NCBI GenBank assembly: GCA_946122785.1
Contig: CAMGYJ010000005.1
Coordinates: 90,142,547-90,206,546, forward strand
DNA from: Linum tenue
Lineage: Eukaryota; Streptophyta; Magnoliopsida; Malpighiales; Linaceae
Length of the DNA stretch: 64,000 nucleotides
Reading direction: 5' to 3'
Shown piece after piece: positions 11,647-23,243 of the stretch (position 1 is the stretch's first letter; each line of letters starts with the position of its first letter). Both the position numbers and the translations under genes were made by a program. The notes beneath the pieces were generated by a model. The model did no database searches, was not told the DNA's origin, and saw nothing but the letters and a program-made list of their open reading frames with translations.

Positions 11647-12868
11647 GACCCTCCCTCTTGAAAAAGTGTTGCCCTCAACACTTTGGCCTTTATTTGCTCA
11701 AACCGTACACAGAATTGATCCCAAATTGGATAGAAAGAGGGCTGCTCGATCATCTTTTTCGACAGAAAAATTGCGGCTTCAAATCCTCCTTCAATCTGTT
11801 TCAACACATTAGAAGCTTGCAAGAATGTTGGAAACACTTCCTGGGGTTGAAACAAGCCATCCTCTACGACCCATTTCCCCGGAAAGAGGCCGCAGTTGTT
11901 TCCAAGTCGTCGGACTTCATCTCCGTTGTTGAGTTCGGTCAACAGAATAGGGGATTTTCGTATCAACGATTTCCAGTCCAAGTGAACCACTCCATGCTCT
12001 TCTCCAGGCTTCCAATTGAAGCTTCCATTCATCCCAGGAGCTCGATTCATCTTCGTCGTCTTCAAATCGACGATTTCCCCTTTCCCGCCGCTGGCCGAAT
12101 TTAAATTTTCGCAAACCAGATTTTCGAATTTGGAATTGGGGGTTTTCAATCCCAGCATCTTTGAGCCAAATTGTTGAATCCTACACGTTCCTATTACCTC
12201 ATGTGATGATTCTACAACGTTAGATTTGCTCGAATCGAGTTGGATTGCTCCACCCAAGAGAGGATCCTCGTCGACTGTTTGCTTCACGAACAGAGGTGGT
12301 TTTACGTGAATCGATTCTCCAATTCCAGGTCTGGTCGTCTCCAATGAAGTATCTTCCAACGTTGGGGGTCGTGGGGATCGTCTCGGCACAAGTGGCAAAG
12401 TTCGAATCTTCGCTGGTTGTTCCACCCAAATCGTTCTCTCTCATGCTCTGTTTTGCGGAAAAGATGATTGCTGCTCTCATCACCGGGACGAGTCATCCAT
12501 CGGCAGCCTGCTCCTGACCTCCTCCTCGGTTCTCCAGCGTTTCCACACACTCCATGAACGCTAACTTCGCCGAGATCAGGATTTCCCTTCCCATCGTCTG
12601 CAGTGCTGTCGTGGTCGAAACTCTGTTTCGACAAAGCAAAATAGGGGCTGTGGAACTCAGGGGGTTCCGATACTGTAACTCCATTATGGAGCTTTCTGAA
12701 GCCCATGTAATTGAACCCAACACTTCGCTAAATCCACAACTGAGCTTGAACGCTCTTTCCCTCGTTTCGATTCTCCTCCATTTGCTTCAAATCGGCGAAA
12801 ACTTCATCTGGTGAAAGAGGTTTCATAACTATCTTCTTGCTGTGATGCCGAAATTTGAATTTGATGGT
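11647..12868 (-). pseudogene. internal region of the Ty3-type element after protease
   Basis: A long minus-strand frame (12425-11238) crosses this interval and runs into the 3' LTR. Its amino acids match no domain I recognise. The stretch FQEGG is encoded by the polypurine tract itself, as is common near the 3' end of Ty3-type pol. The region just after the protease (about 12720-12840) retains a segment resembling the short linker between protease and reverse transcriptase. The reverse transcriptase and integrase themselves are absent. Confidence 0.55.
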
Positions 12869-13447
12869 TCAACAATCATGAGAAACTCCAAGATCAAATT
12901 GCCACGCTCTTTCCAGCATCATATGAACACAATTCATTGGCACCACGTGGCAATTAACCTCGTCTTCGTAACCGCAGATTTGACAACGAACTACGACTTG
13001 CTCCGTGACATTAATCGTACCGTGTTCGTTTATCCAGCCGAGTTGGTAAGGCTCTGGATGCCTTTGCGTCGTTAATCCTAGCTTCTGGACCGCGTTTAGA
13101 CTGATGACTTTTGCACAGGAGCCTCCATTGATCACGAGGGATAATAATTTCCCTTCGACCAAGCATCGACTGTGAAACAAATTGTCTCGCTGTTCGTCGG
13201 ACTCTCTATGCTTGATGACGACTGCTGGAGGCTTTTCTTTGCCAGAAAATCGAGGTTGTTGGGCCTTGGAACTGTCGTCACCATCTTCTTTACGTAGAAC
13301 AGAATTTCCCTCGAATTTCAAGTACAAACAGCAGTTGTGAAGGTACGTACAGGGGCTGCCCTGTTTTGCTCGAGAATTCTGCTTGTATCGAAGTAATTGA
13401 TTACTTCTTCTCCTTTGCCCTTGTGTAGAACCGGTCTCTGATACCAC
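12869..13447 (-). pseudogene. Ty3 gag-remnant and aspartic protease fragment
   Basis: A 192-codon minus-strand frame starts right at the primer-binding site. Its C-terminal two thirds match the retropepsin-like domain of plant Ty3/gypsy polyproteins: RDNLFHSRCLVEGKLLSLVI, then NGGSCAKV where the family has the active-site D-G-G-S, then YQLGWI and the VVPMNCVHMMLERAWQFD block. The catalytic Asp is replaced by Asn (NGGS) and the LLGRPW motif reads MLERAW, so the protease is probably dead. The N-terminal part is a short piece of gag-like sequence fused by deletion. Confidence 0.85.
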
Positions 13448-13448
13448 T

Positions 13449-14338
13449 TAATGCTCCCCTAGGGGGGATTATATTTATCAAAGTCACGCAGCAACTATCA
13501 ATCCGAAGATTGATTGAACTCGAATCAAGAACAACGCATTCTTAATACGAAAATTGGATAAAACGGAACCACCGGACAATTCCACACCTGGGGAAAGCTC
13601 GTATGGTATAAAAGGGTAGATGCTCGACCATGATTGAAGAGAATATTCAATCGATGCAAAGCTCACAAGTTTGGAATCCACCAAGCTCAAACAAGTCGCA
13701 ACTTGCACAAAACCAAAGGGTTTAATTTTCGATTAATCAAAGTCTGAATTTGAAAGCTATTTAAAGGCAAAAAAACCTAATACAAACCTAATGTAACTAG
13801 GAAACAATTAAGTTAAAAACAAAATCTAAAAATAGTACAAAACTCGCCACAAATTTCTTTTCTTGATGCACAAGTAAGCTGCCAGCAAACAGTCCAAAAG
13901 CAGCTTTCGTACTAACTTTACGCCTTTCGTTCGAGGCCTTCCCTTGGTAGATAAACATTCCTACTTTCATATTGTAGAATCAGATCCATGCTCCTTGAAT
14001 TGACCTCCAAAGTAGGCTTCACGATCACAGATTTATACTTGACAATTTTCTGGCAGTTTTCCTGTTTTGAGGTAGCAACTTTGAGGCATTGGAAAACAAC
14101 CTTAATGACTATGTATGGATCCAAAAAGCATACCATTGGAAAGATATAAACTTCATCTTTAAAACAAACCCTTAACCTTGAATTTCCACCAAGCCAATTG
14201 AGAGAACCATGCCTCCAAAGTAGGTATCCTGAACACGGATTTTGACTTAGCCAAATTCAACCCTTCTTCTTCCCAACTTCGAGAGCTTCTTCGCCAAGTA
14301 AATTAAACGTGTATAATTGACCATTTGGGATCATATCA
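13449..14338 (-). repeat. 5' LTR of the Ty3-type element
   Basis: An 890-bp direct repeat of 10757-11646. It carries a ~27-bp segment near 14026-14068 that the other LTR lacks. It is followed on the minus strand by the primer-binding site at about 13433-13446. Confidence 0.92.
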
Positions 14339-14518
14339 CGAATTGTGAAGACCAAAAGGAAGAGAGTGCCCTAAGGACGCAAGGTAATTTGCGGTGTGAT
14401 TAGCTTCTCGATAGATATGCTCTAGCTTGACTTGCCAATCCCGGCCTATCCTCTACTTAATCTCAACAATGTGTCTATAATGGAGGTGATACTGTGTAGG
14501 CGACTCAATGAGGGAAAA
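14339..14518 (-). mobile_element. LINE host element, RNase H C-terminal segment
   Basis: The minus-strand translation contains the pattern HIVEIK, then WQVKLEHIYREANHTANYLA, then LGHSLPFGLH. This is the conserved HxYREAN...A..LA...GH end of the RNase H domain carried by plant L1-like LINEs. It is cut off from the rest of RNase H (15896-16260) by the probable solo LTR. Confidence 0.75.
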
Positions 14519-15895
14519 AGTTGTGTGACTCGCTAAAACACAACTCCTAACAATGACCAAGTGTAATCAATGAAAGGGACTGCAGTATAGTGGTGCAAGT
14601 AATAAATATCAAATCCTTGGGTCTCTAAATGTACTATTACTCAACTGCAGTTCATTATCTAGCAAATCAGATTAAGGTTTGATTAACTAAACCACTCTAC
14701 AAGCTAAACTAGGTAAAACTACTAATTATAGGTTAGGAACTCACTTAGATATGATTCTCCCTAGTTTGCAGTTAGGCCAAGTTGTGATTTACCCAATCCA
14801 ATTCAGATGACAGATATACTGCGGAAAGTTCTTGACAAGTCTGAAATCTCCACTAAAGTAATCCAAACCCTCTCAATTCGAATACCCGGCGGGCGACTAA
14901 CCTCCATCGGCATAAACTAACCAAGGCAATACCACACCAAATTTCCTCTACTGGCTTTAATTATAGTACAAAGCAGTGAATCGATTTCTCAACTAAAGCA
15001 ATCAATCAAGTATTTCCAATTAAGGTTGCTCTATTAACCTATGTAGAGACTATCATTCTGGGTTAAAGCAGGAATCACAAAAGTTTGATCAGGACTCAAG
15101 TAATTCAGAATCAATGCCTCAACTTAATATAAAACGTCAATCAATCATGAATTCAAGTTCAAATAACTCTTCCTAACATACAAATCTAGGGTTCCTCAAA
15201 ACCTAAGTGAATGGAAGTTACTCCATAGAGAAGAGAGAGAATGCTGAAATCTAATCTAGATCTTCAATCTCCATCTCCAAGCTTGTTTCCCAGGCTCAAA
15301 TGGTGAAGAAATCATCGAAAATAGCTCACAAAATGTTTCCAAGGTGCTCTCTCTCTAGGGTTCGTCCCTTGGGTGTTTGGGATCCAAAACCCAGCTTCCT
15401 CTTTAAAATCCGCAAAACTGCATTTATAAAGTTGACAGAGGCCAAGTTACGGCCAGTCTGGAACTTTGAAATGCGTTCTGCTTCCCGGGGCCAAAGTTAC
15501 GGCCAAAATGGAAAAGATACGGTTTGCACCGTAACTTTGAAGGCTATCCCGTAACTTTGAAGTGGATGTTGTCTTTCGGTCCTTTCTACCTCATCTAAAC
15601 TCTGAATCAGCCGTCGTTTGATCCCAGTTGCTCATAGTCTCGTCCTTTTTCTTTACATGCCTATATTATATAATTATTTTTCCATTATATGAGGTATAAA
15701 TCCATTCTTCCATGGGTCATGCCTGAGTTTCTTCCCCCGAGTCGCCAATTGATCTCTGGTTGACTTGAAACTTGTGTCTATGCTTCACTTTACATGCTAG
15801 GACCTGAAATGCGACAAAGGAACACAACTTAGCGTAAAATATTCCAAAGTATGATAACACCAAGCTAAGCAATCAAGAAATGAGGGGTAAAAACA
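14519..15895. mobile_element. probable solo LTR inserted in the LINE RNase H
   Basis: RNase H coding sequence stops at about 15896 and resumes at about 14518 on the minus strand, so the 1.38 kb between is an insertion. Its ends read TG...CA (TGAGGG at 14519, AAAACA at 15895) and it has no coding capacity. It includes palindromic-looking repeats of CCGTAACTTTG near 15490-15560. The flanking target duplication is not clean, so the ends are good to perhaps 10 bp. A non-autonomous element of another type is possible. Confidence 0.45.
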
Positions 15896-15899
15896 TGTG

Positions 15900-16200
15900 C
15901 AAATTCAGTGATATCACTGTGGTAGACTGTAATTGTACGAGGACTTTCCTTGCTTCGTGCTCCCATGCCATCTTCAAGCCTTGCTCAATCCCTGCTAGCT
16001 TTGCCCTTGTGATTGATCCCCATCCCAAATTCATGGTAAAATCATTTACAAACTAGCCACTGTCATTACAAACAACTCCCCCGCTGAGGTACTCGATGGT
16101 GCACAGAGAACTGAGCCAGTTGTAGTAATACACATCCAGTTGTGTTGTGGTGGTTGCCAATTAATCCACCGCAGATCTTGCTGGCCTACTCCTCCAAACA
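15900..16200 (-). pseudogene. LINE RNase H domain, N-terminal part
   Basis: The minus strand encodes WINWQPPQHNWMCITT followed by a GGVVCND segment and NLGWGSITRAKLAGIEQGLK. This matches the layout of the RNase H domain at the C terminus of plant LINE ORF2 (W..P......N.DG, G.GGV.RD, ILQAELWGI..GL). Some catalytic acidic positions are replaced. Confidence 0.7.
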
Positions 16201-16278
16201 AGTTCCTCTCTCTGTCAAAGGTTTCCTTGATCTGCTGCTGGAGCTAAGAAGCTCAAAATTGCAGCTGAGCAAAAGTTC

Positions 16279-16881
16279 TCAATCCCCCTTGAAATGCCCA
16301 AGCATTACGATTCTTACATAGAAACCAACACGTTCCAGCAAAGAGAGAATCGTCGACAACTGCTCCCCACCCAGAACAGTAATGATGAATCCAAGCTCGT
16401 AAGGGCTAGCCAAAGGAAAGATAATGTGGTTCTTCCCCAAGTATCCCACCCATGTAACTCTGGAGAAAGGGCATTCTTGTAGGACGTAGATAACAATTTC
16501 TGGCCCACTGCCACATATCTGACATCTTTCGTCTTGCGTCAGGTGGCGCCTTCCTCTCTCGGCATTAGTGAGTAAACGCTCATGGGTTGCCAGCCACATG
16601 AAAGTCCTCACTCTTTGCATGGCCTTGACCCTCCATATCGAGCACCATATCGGGTGTGTCGGATTGTCACTGTACTCCGCATATGTAAGTTCATATGTTG
16701 TTTTGGTTGAGAATCTTTCATTTGTAGTAAGCCGCCAGCTCCTAATTCGGGGCGGGATGGAGGCGAACCTGCGAAATGATGTCCTTCGGTAAATAGTGGG
16801 AAAGCCATTGGAAGTTCCACTCTCCGTTAAGCACAAATTTCGCCAGAAGCTCCAAAGCACCATGCGGCAGGTCCGCTGCAT
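16279..16881 (-). pseudogene. LINE ORF2 zinc-binding domain (zf-RVT)
   Basis: An uninterrupted 200-codon frame with the pattern SWRLTTNERFSTKTTYELTY, then WCSIWRVKAMQRVRTFMWLA, then ERCQICGSGPEIVIYVLQEC. This is the zinc-binding domain that follows reverse transcriptase in plant LINEs (F.VKS.Y, IW....P.r...F.W, C..C....E...H....C), with the expected His replaced by Tyr. Confidence 0.85.
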
Positions 16882-17247
16882 AAAAGTTCAAAGGGTCCCC
16901 ATCATTGATCCATCTATCCTATGAGAATCTAACTTTCTTGCCATTCCTTATATTCCAAAAAGATGCCTCATAAAAAATGTGCCAAATCCGCAACACGCCT
17001 TTACAAAGATTGGAGATGCAACCCTGACTATGGGGGGTGAGTCTGCCATCACAATATCATAGATATTTAGCATCTAACATCCATGCCCAGAGCTCCTCGG
17101 GATTAGAAATCATTATCCAAGCAATTTTTAGCATGAACACATCATTCATTCGAGTGGCGTCTCTCAATCTGAAACTGCCTTTCTCTTCTGAACGACATAG
17201 AGTCTCCCAGTCTACAAGATGCATCTTCCTCCCGACGAGGAACTGAA

Positions 17248-18165
17248 CTAATTAAAGCAGTCATCCACAATTGCAATTTGCTCCATGGAAGCTTCCTTAA
17301 AGAGAATCAGATCATCTGCAAAATAGAGGTGAGACAACACAGGACCTCTCCTTGAAAGCTTGATCGGATGCCAACTACCCTCATTCACAGATGTCATGAT
17401 AAGTTGACCAAGTCGCTCCATACACAGGGTAAAAATGTAGGGTGGGAGCGAGAACCCTTGAAGAAGACCCCTGGACGGTTGAAAGGGATCTGATAACCCC
17501 CCATTCCCTTGGATCTGCATGGTCGTAGTAAAGATGCAGGCCATGGTGACCTCAATGAAATGAGACGGCAACCTAGAGGGTATCCCTGACAAAGTCACAC
17601 TTTATCCGGTCGTAAGCTTTGGCAAAGTCCACCTTTACAATCATCCAACCCTTCCTACCCTGCTTAGCTCTCATAGAGTGAACCACCTCTTGCAAAATCA
17701 TATGTTGTTAGTGATATGACACCCTGGGACAAATCTGGTTTGCGTCTCATGAATTAAACTCAGCATCAGGAGCTTCAGATTCTCTGCCAGGCACATTGTG
17801 AGAGCCTTGTAGACCATATTGCAAAGGATGATTGGGTGGAACTGCTCAATAAGGTTCGGGGAAGGAACCTTAGAAATAAGAACCAGGATAGTAGTTTTAA
17901 TACTCTACATCCTTCTCGGTTCCTCCCAAAAATCCTGTACAAATTGAGTCATAGAATCACCAACGAATTCCCAACAATGTTGAAAGAAGAACAGGGTTAG
18001 ACCATCAATCCCCGGGGCTTTGAGAGCACCCATGTTTCTAATAGCTCCTTTGATCTCGTCTTGACTGGGTATGGTGCCAACTTGTTGCGACCTCTGCAAC
18101 TCAAGGACAGGAAAACCATGATCCAAAGGTTGGGTAACCCCACCCTCATCTGTGTACAACATCAT
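17248..18165 (-). pseudogene. LINE reverse transcriptase, broken
   Basis: Two minus-strand frames cover the domain. The first (18165-17905) holds the PSQDEIKGAIRNMGALKAPG block that opens plant LINE reverse transcriptase. The second (17598-17248) holds PSRGLLQGFSLPPYIFTLCM and the catalytic YFADDLILF. The section between has frameshifts, so no continuous enzyme can be made. Confidence 0.9.
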
Positions 18166-18205
18166 GAAGAAATAGTGAGCCGGCTCTTGGGGGTAGCCTT
18201 GTCAT

Positions 18206-18660
18206 CTATCCAATTTTCATCGGCCCCTTTAGAGCTAGTATTCCGTTCTTTTTACGATGGAGGAGAGTCCAAGTATGAAAGAGCTTCGTACCCCCTAAGA
18301 ATATCCAGTCCAGGCGAGATTTCTGACAATAGGTAAGTTCCTCTTGAAAGAGCAAAGTCTCAAGCTCCTCACGAGCTAGTTCCAGGCTTAAGTGACATGC
18401 TAGCATCACCATCCTGCAGGCTGTAGCTCCCATCTCTACATCTTCTGAAGCAAAGCATCCTTCCTTCTCTAAATCTTTCCAAAAATGTTTATGTTCCAAT
18501 CTTTAGCCTCTCTAGCAAAGGATTCAGCTGAATACTTAAGAGACGAGCCTCTTTCCCACGTTGATGTAGCCATCCGATTAAAATCCTCGTGAGTTAACCA
18601 CAAAGCCATAAACAGATTAGGTCTCGGGCTAGTGGGCACCACCTTCGTTGATGTATGCAC
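18206..18660 (-). pseudogene. LINE ORF2 linker between endonuclease and reverse transcriptase
   Basis: Frames at 18660-18469 and 18499-18206 contain the pattern LTHEDFNRM, W...GSSLKYSAESFAREAKD, then QEELTYCQKSRLDWIFLG and LFHTWTLLHRKKNGILAL. They match the region between endonuclease and reverse transcriptase of plant LINEs (QKSR..WL..GD.NT.FFH....R...N.I..L). Confidence 0.85.
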
Positions 18661-18747
18661 AAGAACGGGTCAGTGATCCAACTTGATTCGATGGAGCATT
18701 ACTAACGTATCAGGGAATGAAGTTAGACAAGGATTATTGGCTACGCC

Positions 18748-20239
18748 TGTAATAACACCTAAATTTGTATTATTTAACCTTCATATTAAGGTATGTTTTG
18801 TGCCCATTCATGTGCATAAATGCTTAAACATCGTCAATTGCATCCCTATTCCATTACTATTTAAATTTGATGTGATTTTAGGGTGTATTAGACGATACAT
18901 GCGAATTAAGTACAAAACAAGGTCACAAGTGTAGCAAAGGGTCAGGAAGCTAAAGATCATAGCCTGGGAGCTGAAGATCACAGCCGAGAACACAGCCCGC
19001 GAGTCAAGCTGAAGATCGCGACCTGGAAGCCTCGAATCGCGACTGGGAACTGGATGGTTCAGGGTGCGAGCTACGCGAGGAAGGAACAAAGGAGAAACAG
19101 AGACTTTTCCTAGTCGAATCACGACAATGGCACTATCAGAACGTGAGGAAGATTGCTACAGCGATTCGTGGATCCCCACCGCGAAGATCGTAGTCTCTTC
19201 CCCAAAGTTCACGATCGCGATCTTTGTGCTTCTGGCCGCGAACTTCTCCTTCCCCGGAATACCTATAAATAGAAGACTTCTTTTCCCATTTTAGATGAGT
19301 TTTTTTAAACAAATTTCTGGTTTTGGAGAGAGAGAGAAGAGAGAGAAGCTAAAGGAAGGAGAAGGAGCTAGAAGAGAGGGAGCATCTTCCTCAACCCATG
19401 TCTTCTTTAATTTCTTCTATGTTTCTTCTTCACTCTTTTATGGAGTAGTCCTCTAAGGTACTAGGGGTTTTAAACCTCAAATCCTAGTTTTAGGGTTTAT
19501 TATGTATGTATGGATATTTTAGTGTTTGAATGAATGAATATGTTTATCTAGCCTATTTTACTTCTATTCTAGCATTGATTGTGTTTGGGGTAGGGCACCC
19601 AAATCTTCTCTATTAGCCTACTTTATGCTTCTACACTGGGTATGGAATTCTAGGGTTAGACGGGTATGCGCCATCAAGAAAATTATGATAGATGTATCGA
19701 TAGGAACCTATGGTGGTCGAGGCGACCAAACCCCTGTCGTAGGTTAGCCTTCCTAGAGAGAACCCGAGATAAAACCTCAGTGTGGATGGTGGATAGTGCC
19801 CATTGAAATGAGCCATAAGCTTAATGCCCCAGATACGATAGCCTAGATCGAGGTGACTGTATATGGGTTTAGAAGAGGCGTGTGGATAACCACGAAAACC
19901 ACCGAAAAAGAGCTCAATCACCACATTCGATAACCCTAAGTATCTATATGTGCATAGTAACACTAAGCTTGGGGAGGATTAGTTCCCCGAAGTACCTGTT
20001 TTTAGCTTTGATCAATCTCTAGTCTAGTTATCTCCTCAAGTCCTCCACCAAAACTTCCAAAACTGATTAACTAATTAGCAACTAGGTGAGAAGTAGGCTA
20101 GGGAACCAGGACCCGAGTAAAATACGACCTTGATTACCACTATACAACAATGCCATCTTAGGTTAAACTTGGATTAGGATGAGATAGTTGTTGACATGTG
20201 CTAACCATTGACAATAACATGCACGGATCGAAGTGATCA
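18748..20239 (+). repeat. 5' LTR of the Athila-like element
   Basis: Runs from TGTAATAACACC to GTGATCA just before the primer-binding site. Its last ~320 bp are repeated at 23244-23539, which defines it as an LTR. It contains a purine-rich GAGAGAGAG tract near 19326-19350 after ACCTATAAATAG at 19261, a plausible promoter arrangement. Confidence 0.85.
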
Positions 20240-20457
20240 AGCCTTTTGGCACCATTGCAGGGGAACTTTGGTAACTAGTAGAAAACCATTAAGTTTTTAG
20301 TTAATCATTACCTTGTTTTTTTTTTTTTAGTTTTGTGTTTCTTGTGTCGGTTTGGTTATTTACATATTTTCATTGTGTTTTTGTTATTTTCTTGTGTGTT
20401 CTTTTTTTATCCAACTTCATACGTTACGGGTTGTCGAGGTTGTGTTTTGTAGCACCT

Positions 20458-21560
20458 TTGCATGCGAAAAAGGGATCATTTGGAAATATTACCTCTTGAT
20501 AAAGAAATCGAGAGAATCCTTCGTAATCTGAGAAGAGTTGCAAGACATCAACCTCCACCAATGGCAGATCAACAAGCTCAAGCTCTATAGAGGTGAAGGA
20601 TAATGGGATCTTATTCTTGCTTGGGAATTAAAGATATTCAGTCCACGATCCCATAACCCGACTTCACATGGCAAGAGTGAGAAATCACACCGAGTATGAT
20701 CTCTATGGTCAAAACGGATTACCAATTCAAGGGATTAAAGGATGAGATATCTCATCATCACGTGGAAGAATTTCTGTTAGTGACCGATGGGACAAATGTA
20801 AATGAAGACGTTAGGGAATTGTTTCGCTAACGCTTTTTTCCCTTCTCGCTGGTTGGAGAATCAAGAAAGTGGTTCATGAGCCAACCCCACCATTTCATCA
20901 CTTAATGGGAGGAGCTTTGCAATAAATTTATGAACATACTCTATTCCCCCTCCAAGACCGCAAGCATGCGAGCTATCATTAACACATTCAAGAAAATGGA
21001 GCAAGAGAATTTGGGGGTAGCATGTGAGAGATTCACTGTTCTACTCTATAAATGTCTCCATCATGGTATTTAAGACTGGAGAAAAGTAGAGATTTTCTTT
21101 AAGGGAATCACAACTGAAGATAAGAGTCCCACGTTAATGACGACAAGTGGAAATAATAAGAAAGAAGCACTAAGGGATGTATTGAACCTCTTGCAGGATA
21201 TGGCAGAAAATGATCATGATTGGAAGGTATTACAAGAAGAAAAGAGTTCGGAATCCACCCTCGTTTCATCACTTCAGCTAGAAAATGAAGGAAGCAAGTG
21301 GCTCACACAACCTGATCAGCATCAAATTACAACCACTCCACCATCTCAGTCCCTGCAATTGGAATTAACCAACAGTAAAAAAGATGTGGAGACTCCTCCA
21401 AGGGATGTAGAGGAGCTGTATTTTTGCCTGTCTTGATTCCAGGAAGCTGCAGGGGAGAGTTTTGACCAAATCAAGATAGTAGAAGATCTCTTGAGAACTT
21501 TCCCGACCAATATCCAGGAATGGGAGAAGAACTAAGAATGAAATGGGACTCCAGATTCTA
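20458..21560 (+). pseudogene. Athila gag relic
   Basis: Three-frame reading of this stretch recovers the Athila-type gag layout: DKEIERILRNLRR near the start, then FPFSLVGESRKWFMSQP, WEELCNKFMN, PSKTASMRAIINTF, and CLHHGI..W..VEIFFKGI. Stop codons and frame changes interrupt it repeatedly. The only substantial intact part is the frame at 21137-21436. Confidence 0.8.
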
Positions 21561-21778
21561 CAAGAGAAAATCTCTCATCTCACGCCGCTAGTGGAGGGGA
21601 AGGAAAAAAGGGAAAGATAGGGAGATCACTTCCCCCACATCAGAAAAAGCTGGGGACTCTGATAATACTAATTCACCAAGGTCGGAACCCTAGGCTGTTG
21701 GGGAAAAGTTTAGATCGGGTGAAAAGATTTCTTCCACACCTTAATCTTTCAATTTGACAAATGACACCCTGTATAATG

Positions 21779-22724
21779 AATTTGCAGAGTTTTTAACTCT
21801 TTTGAAGCAAATTCGAATCGACATCCCATTTTTGGTGGTGTGACCCAGATTCCCAAATACTCAAAGCATGTGAAGAATTTGTTTACCAAGAAGGAGAAAT
21901 TAGGGGAGATCTCAACTTGTGAACTCAACAGGATGAGTTCCCCCGCGCTTCAGAGCAAGCTCCACGAGAAGAAGCACTATCCAGGGAGTTTCACCTTACC
22001 TTGCATGATTAGCGGTTTCTTGTTTAAGAAATGTTTAGAAGATTTAGAAGCTAGCATTAATGTCATTCGTTATCAAGTCTTTAATAAGTTAGATGTAGGT
22101 GAACTAGCTCCTACTTAAATGAACATCCAACTAGCTGACATGTCTATTGTTTTCCCTAAGGGAATAGTTCAAGATTTATTGGTTAAGGTAGATCATTTCA
22201 TATTTCCAACTGATTTTGTTATCCTGGACATGTCTGGAGATGTCGATGCCCCTCTTATTCTCGGTAGACCATTTCTAAAAACATTTAAATCTATTATTGA
22301 TGTTCACAATGGTAGAATGACACTGAGATTAGGGAATGAAGAAGTCACATTCACAAATCAAGCTAGGATGCAAGCCAATGAAGAATGTGATGAGTTGCAT
22401 TTATCAGAAGATTTACCTAATTTATATAGTGTATCTCCTTGCCTTTACACCGAGTCTGATCCTCTTGGACAATGTCTTGTGATAGGTACGGAGATTACAT
22501 TGGAAATAAACCTGAACGAGCATATAAATGCATTGAACAGTGGAATTGGTGAAGAAGCAGATGAGAAGGTGGAACCTCTACCGGAAATAAAGCAAAGTGC
22601 AACATCAATCGAAGAACCACTGAGTCTAGAGTTGAAGCCCTTACTAGAGAATCTTGAATACGCTTTTTTGACGGAGGACTCAAAACTTCCGGTAGTTATC
22701 AATGTGAATCTCACGGTTGAGTAG
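21779..22724 (+). pseudogene. Athila protease-region relic
   Basis: Two adjacent frames (21840-22118 and 22119-22724) separated by one stop codon encode the conserved Athila block: IPKYSKHVKNLFTKKEKLGE, PGSFTLPCMI, then LVKVDHFIFPTDFVILDM and ILGRPFL. The position of the protease active site (22041-22055) reads D-L-E-A-S where the family has D-L-G-A-S, a Gly-to-Glu change expected to abolish activity. Confidence 0.88.
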
Positions 22725-23243
22725 AAATCAGCACTCTTTCAACTCCTATAGAAACATGAAAAGGCGATAGCTTGGAAGATAACAGACATTAAAGGGATCA
22801 GTCCATCTTTATGCAGCCACAGATTCAACATAGAGGACACGAGCTAGCCGATGATTCAACTTCAACATTGTCTCAATCCAAACATGGTGGAAGTGGTCAA
22901 GGCAGAAATAATCTAGTTGCTCGATGTAGGTATCATCTACTCTATCGTGGATATCGCCTGGGTAAGCCCAACCCAAATGGTACCCAAGAAAGGAGGGATG
23001 ACAGTCTTCCCAAATGACAACAATGAACTAATTCCTAAAAGGACGATCACGGGATGGCGGGTTTGTATTGACTATCAAAGGCTTAATGAGATTACTAGGA
23101 TGGATAATTTCCCGCTCCATTCCTCAACCAAGTGTTGGAGCGACTCGCTGGTCATGATTACTACTGTTTCTTGGATGTGATGTCCGGTTACTTTCAAATC
23201 CCCATCTCCCCCGAAGACCAGGAGAAGGCTACTTTTACTTGCA
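22725..23243 (+). pseudogene. Athila reverse transcriptase, N-terminal fragment
   Basis: Translation in shifting frames gives AIAWKITDIKGISPSLCSHR, LLDVGIIYSIVDIAWVSPTQ, MVPKKGGMTV, then TGWRVCIDYQRLNE. This is the start of an Athila-type reverse transcriptase. It ends after the segment equivalent to EKATFTC, before the YxDD active site, where the sequence jumps into LTR DNA. Confidence 0.88.

Larger units (their letters stand above)
10757..14338 (-). mobile_element. Ty3-type LTR retrotransposon, internally deleted
   Basis: Two 890-bp LTRs (10757-11646 and 13449-14338) flank an 1802-bp interior. The element is bounded by a perfect 5-bp target duplication CGAAT (10752-10756 and 14339-14343). 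Reading the minus strand, the 5' LTR is on the right. Two bases after it comes TGGTATCAGAGACCGG, an initiator-Met-tRNA-type primer-binding site. The 3' LTR is preceded by the polypurine tract AAGAGGGAGGG. LTR termini are TGATAT...TATTA on the minus strand. Only a gag-remnant/protease stretch remains; reverse transcriptase, RNase H and integrase are missing, so the element cannot move by itself. Equal LTR lengths are coincidental, because each LTR has compensating indels (12 + 15 bp versus about 27 bp). Confidence 0.92.
15896..18747 (-). mobile_element. LINE host element: endonuclease end, reverse transcriptase, zinc-binding domain, RNase H
   Basis: This is the largest surviving piece of a minus-strand L1-like LINE. 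From right to left: end of the endonuclease domain (about 18746-18660), linker with the EELTYCQKSRLDWIFLG pattern (18499-18206), reverse transcriptase (18165-17248), zinc-binding RVT-associated domain (16881-16279) and RNase H start (about 16200-15900). Many stops and frameshifts are present. The right edge is the Athila insertion at 18748. Confidence 0.9.

Noticed and set aside
11625..12517. Plus-strand open frames of 90-159 codons
   Set aside because: They overlap the minus-strand retrotransposon interior and have no recognisable domain.
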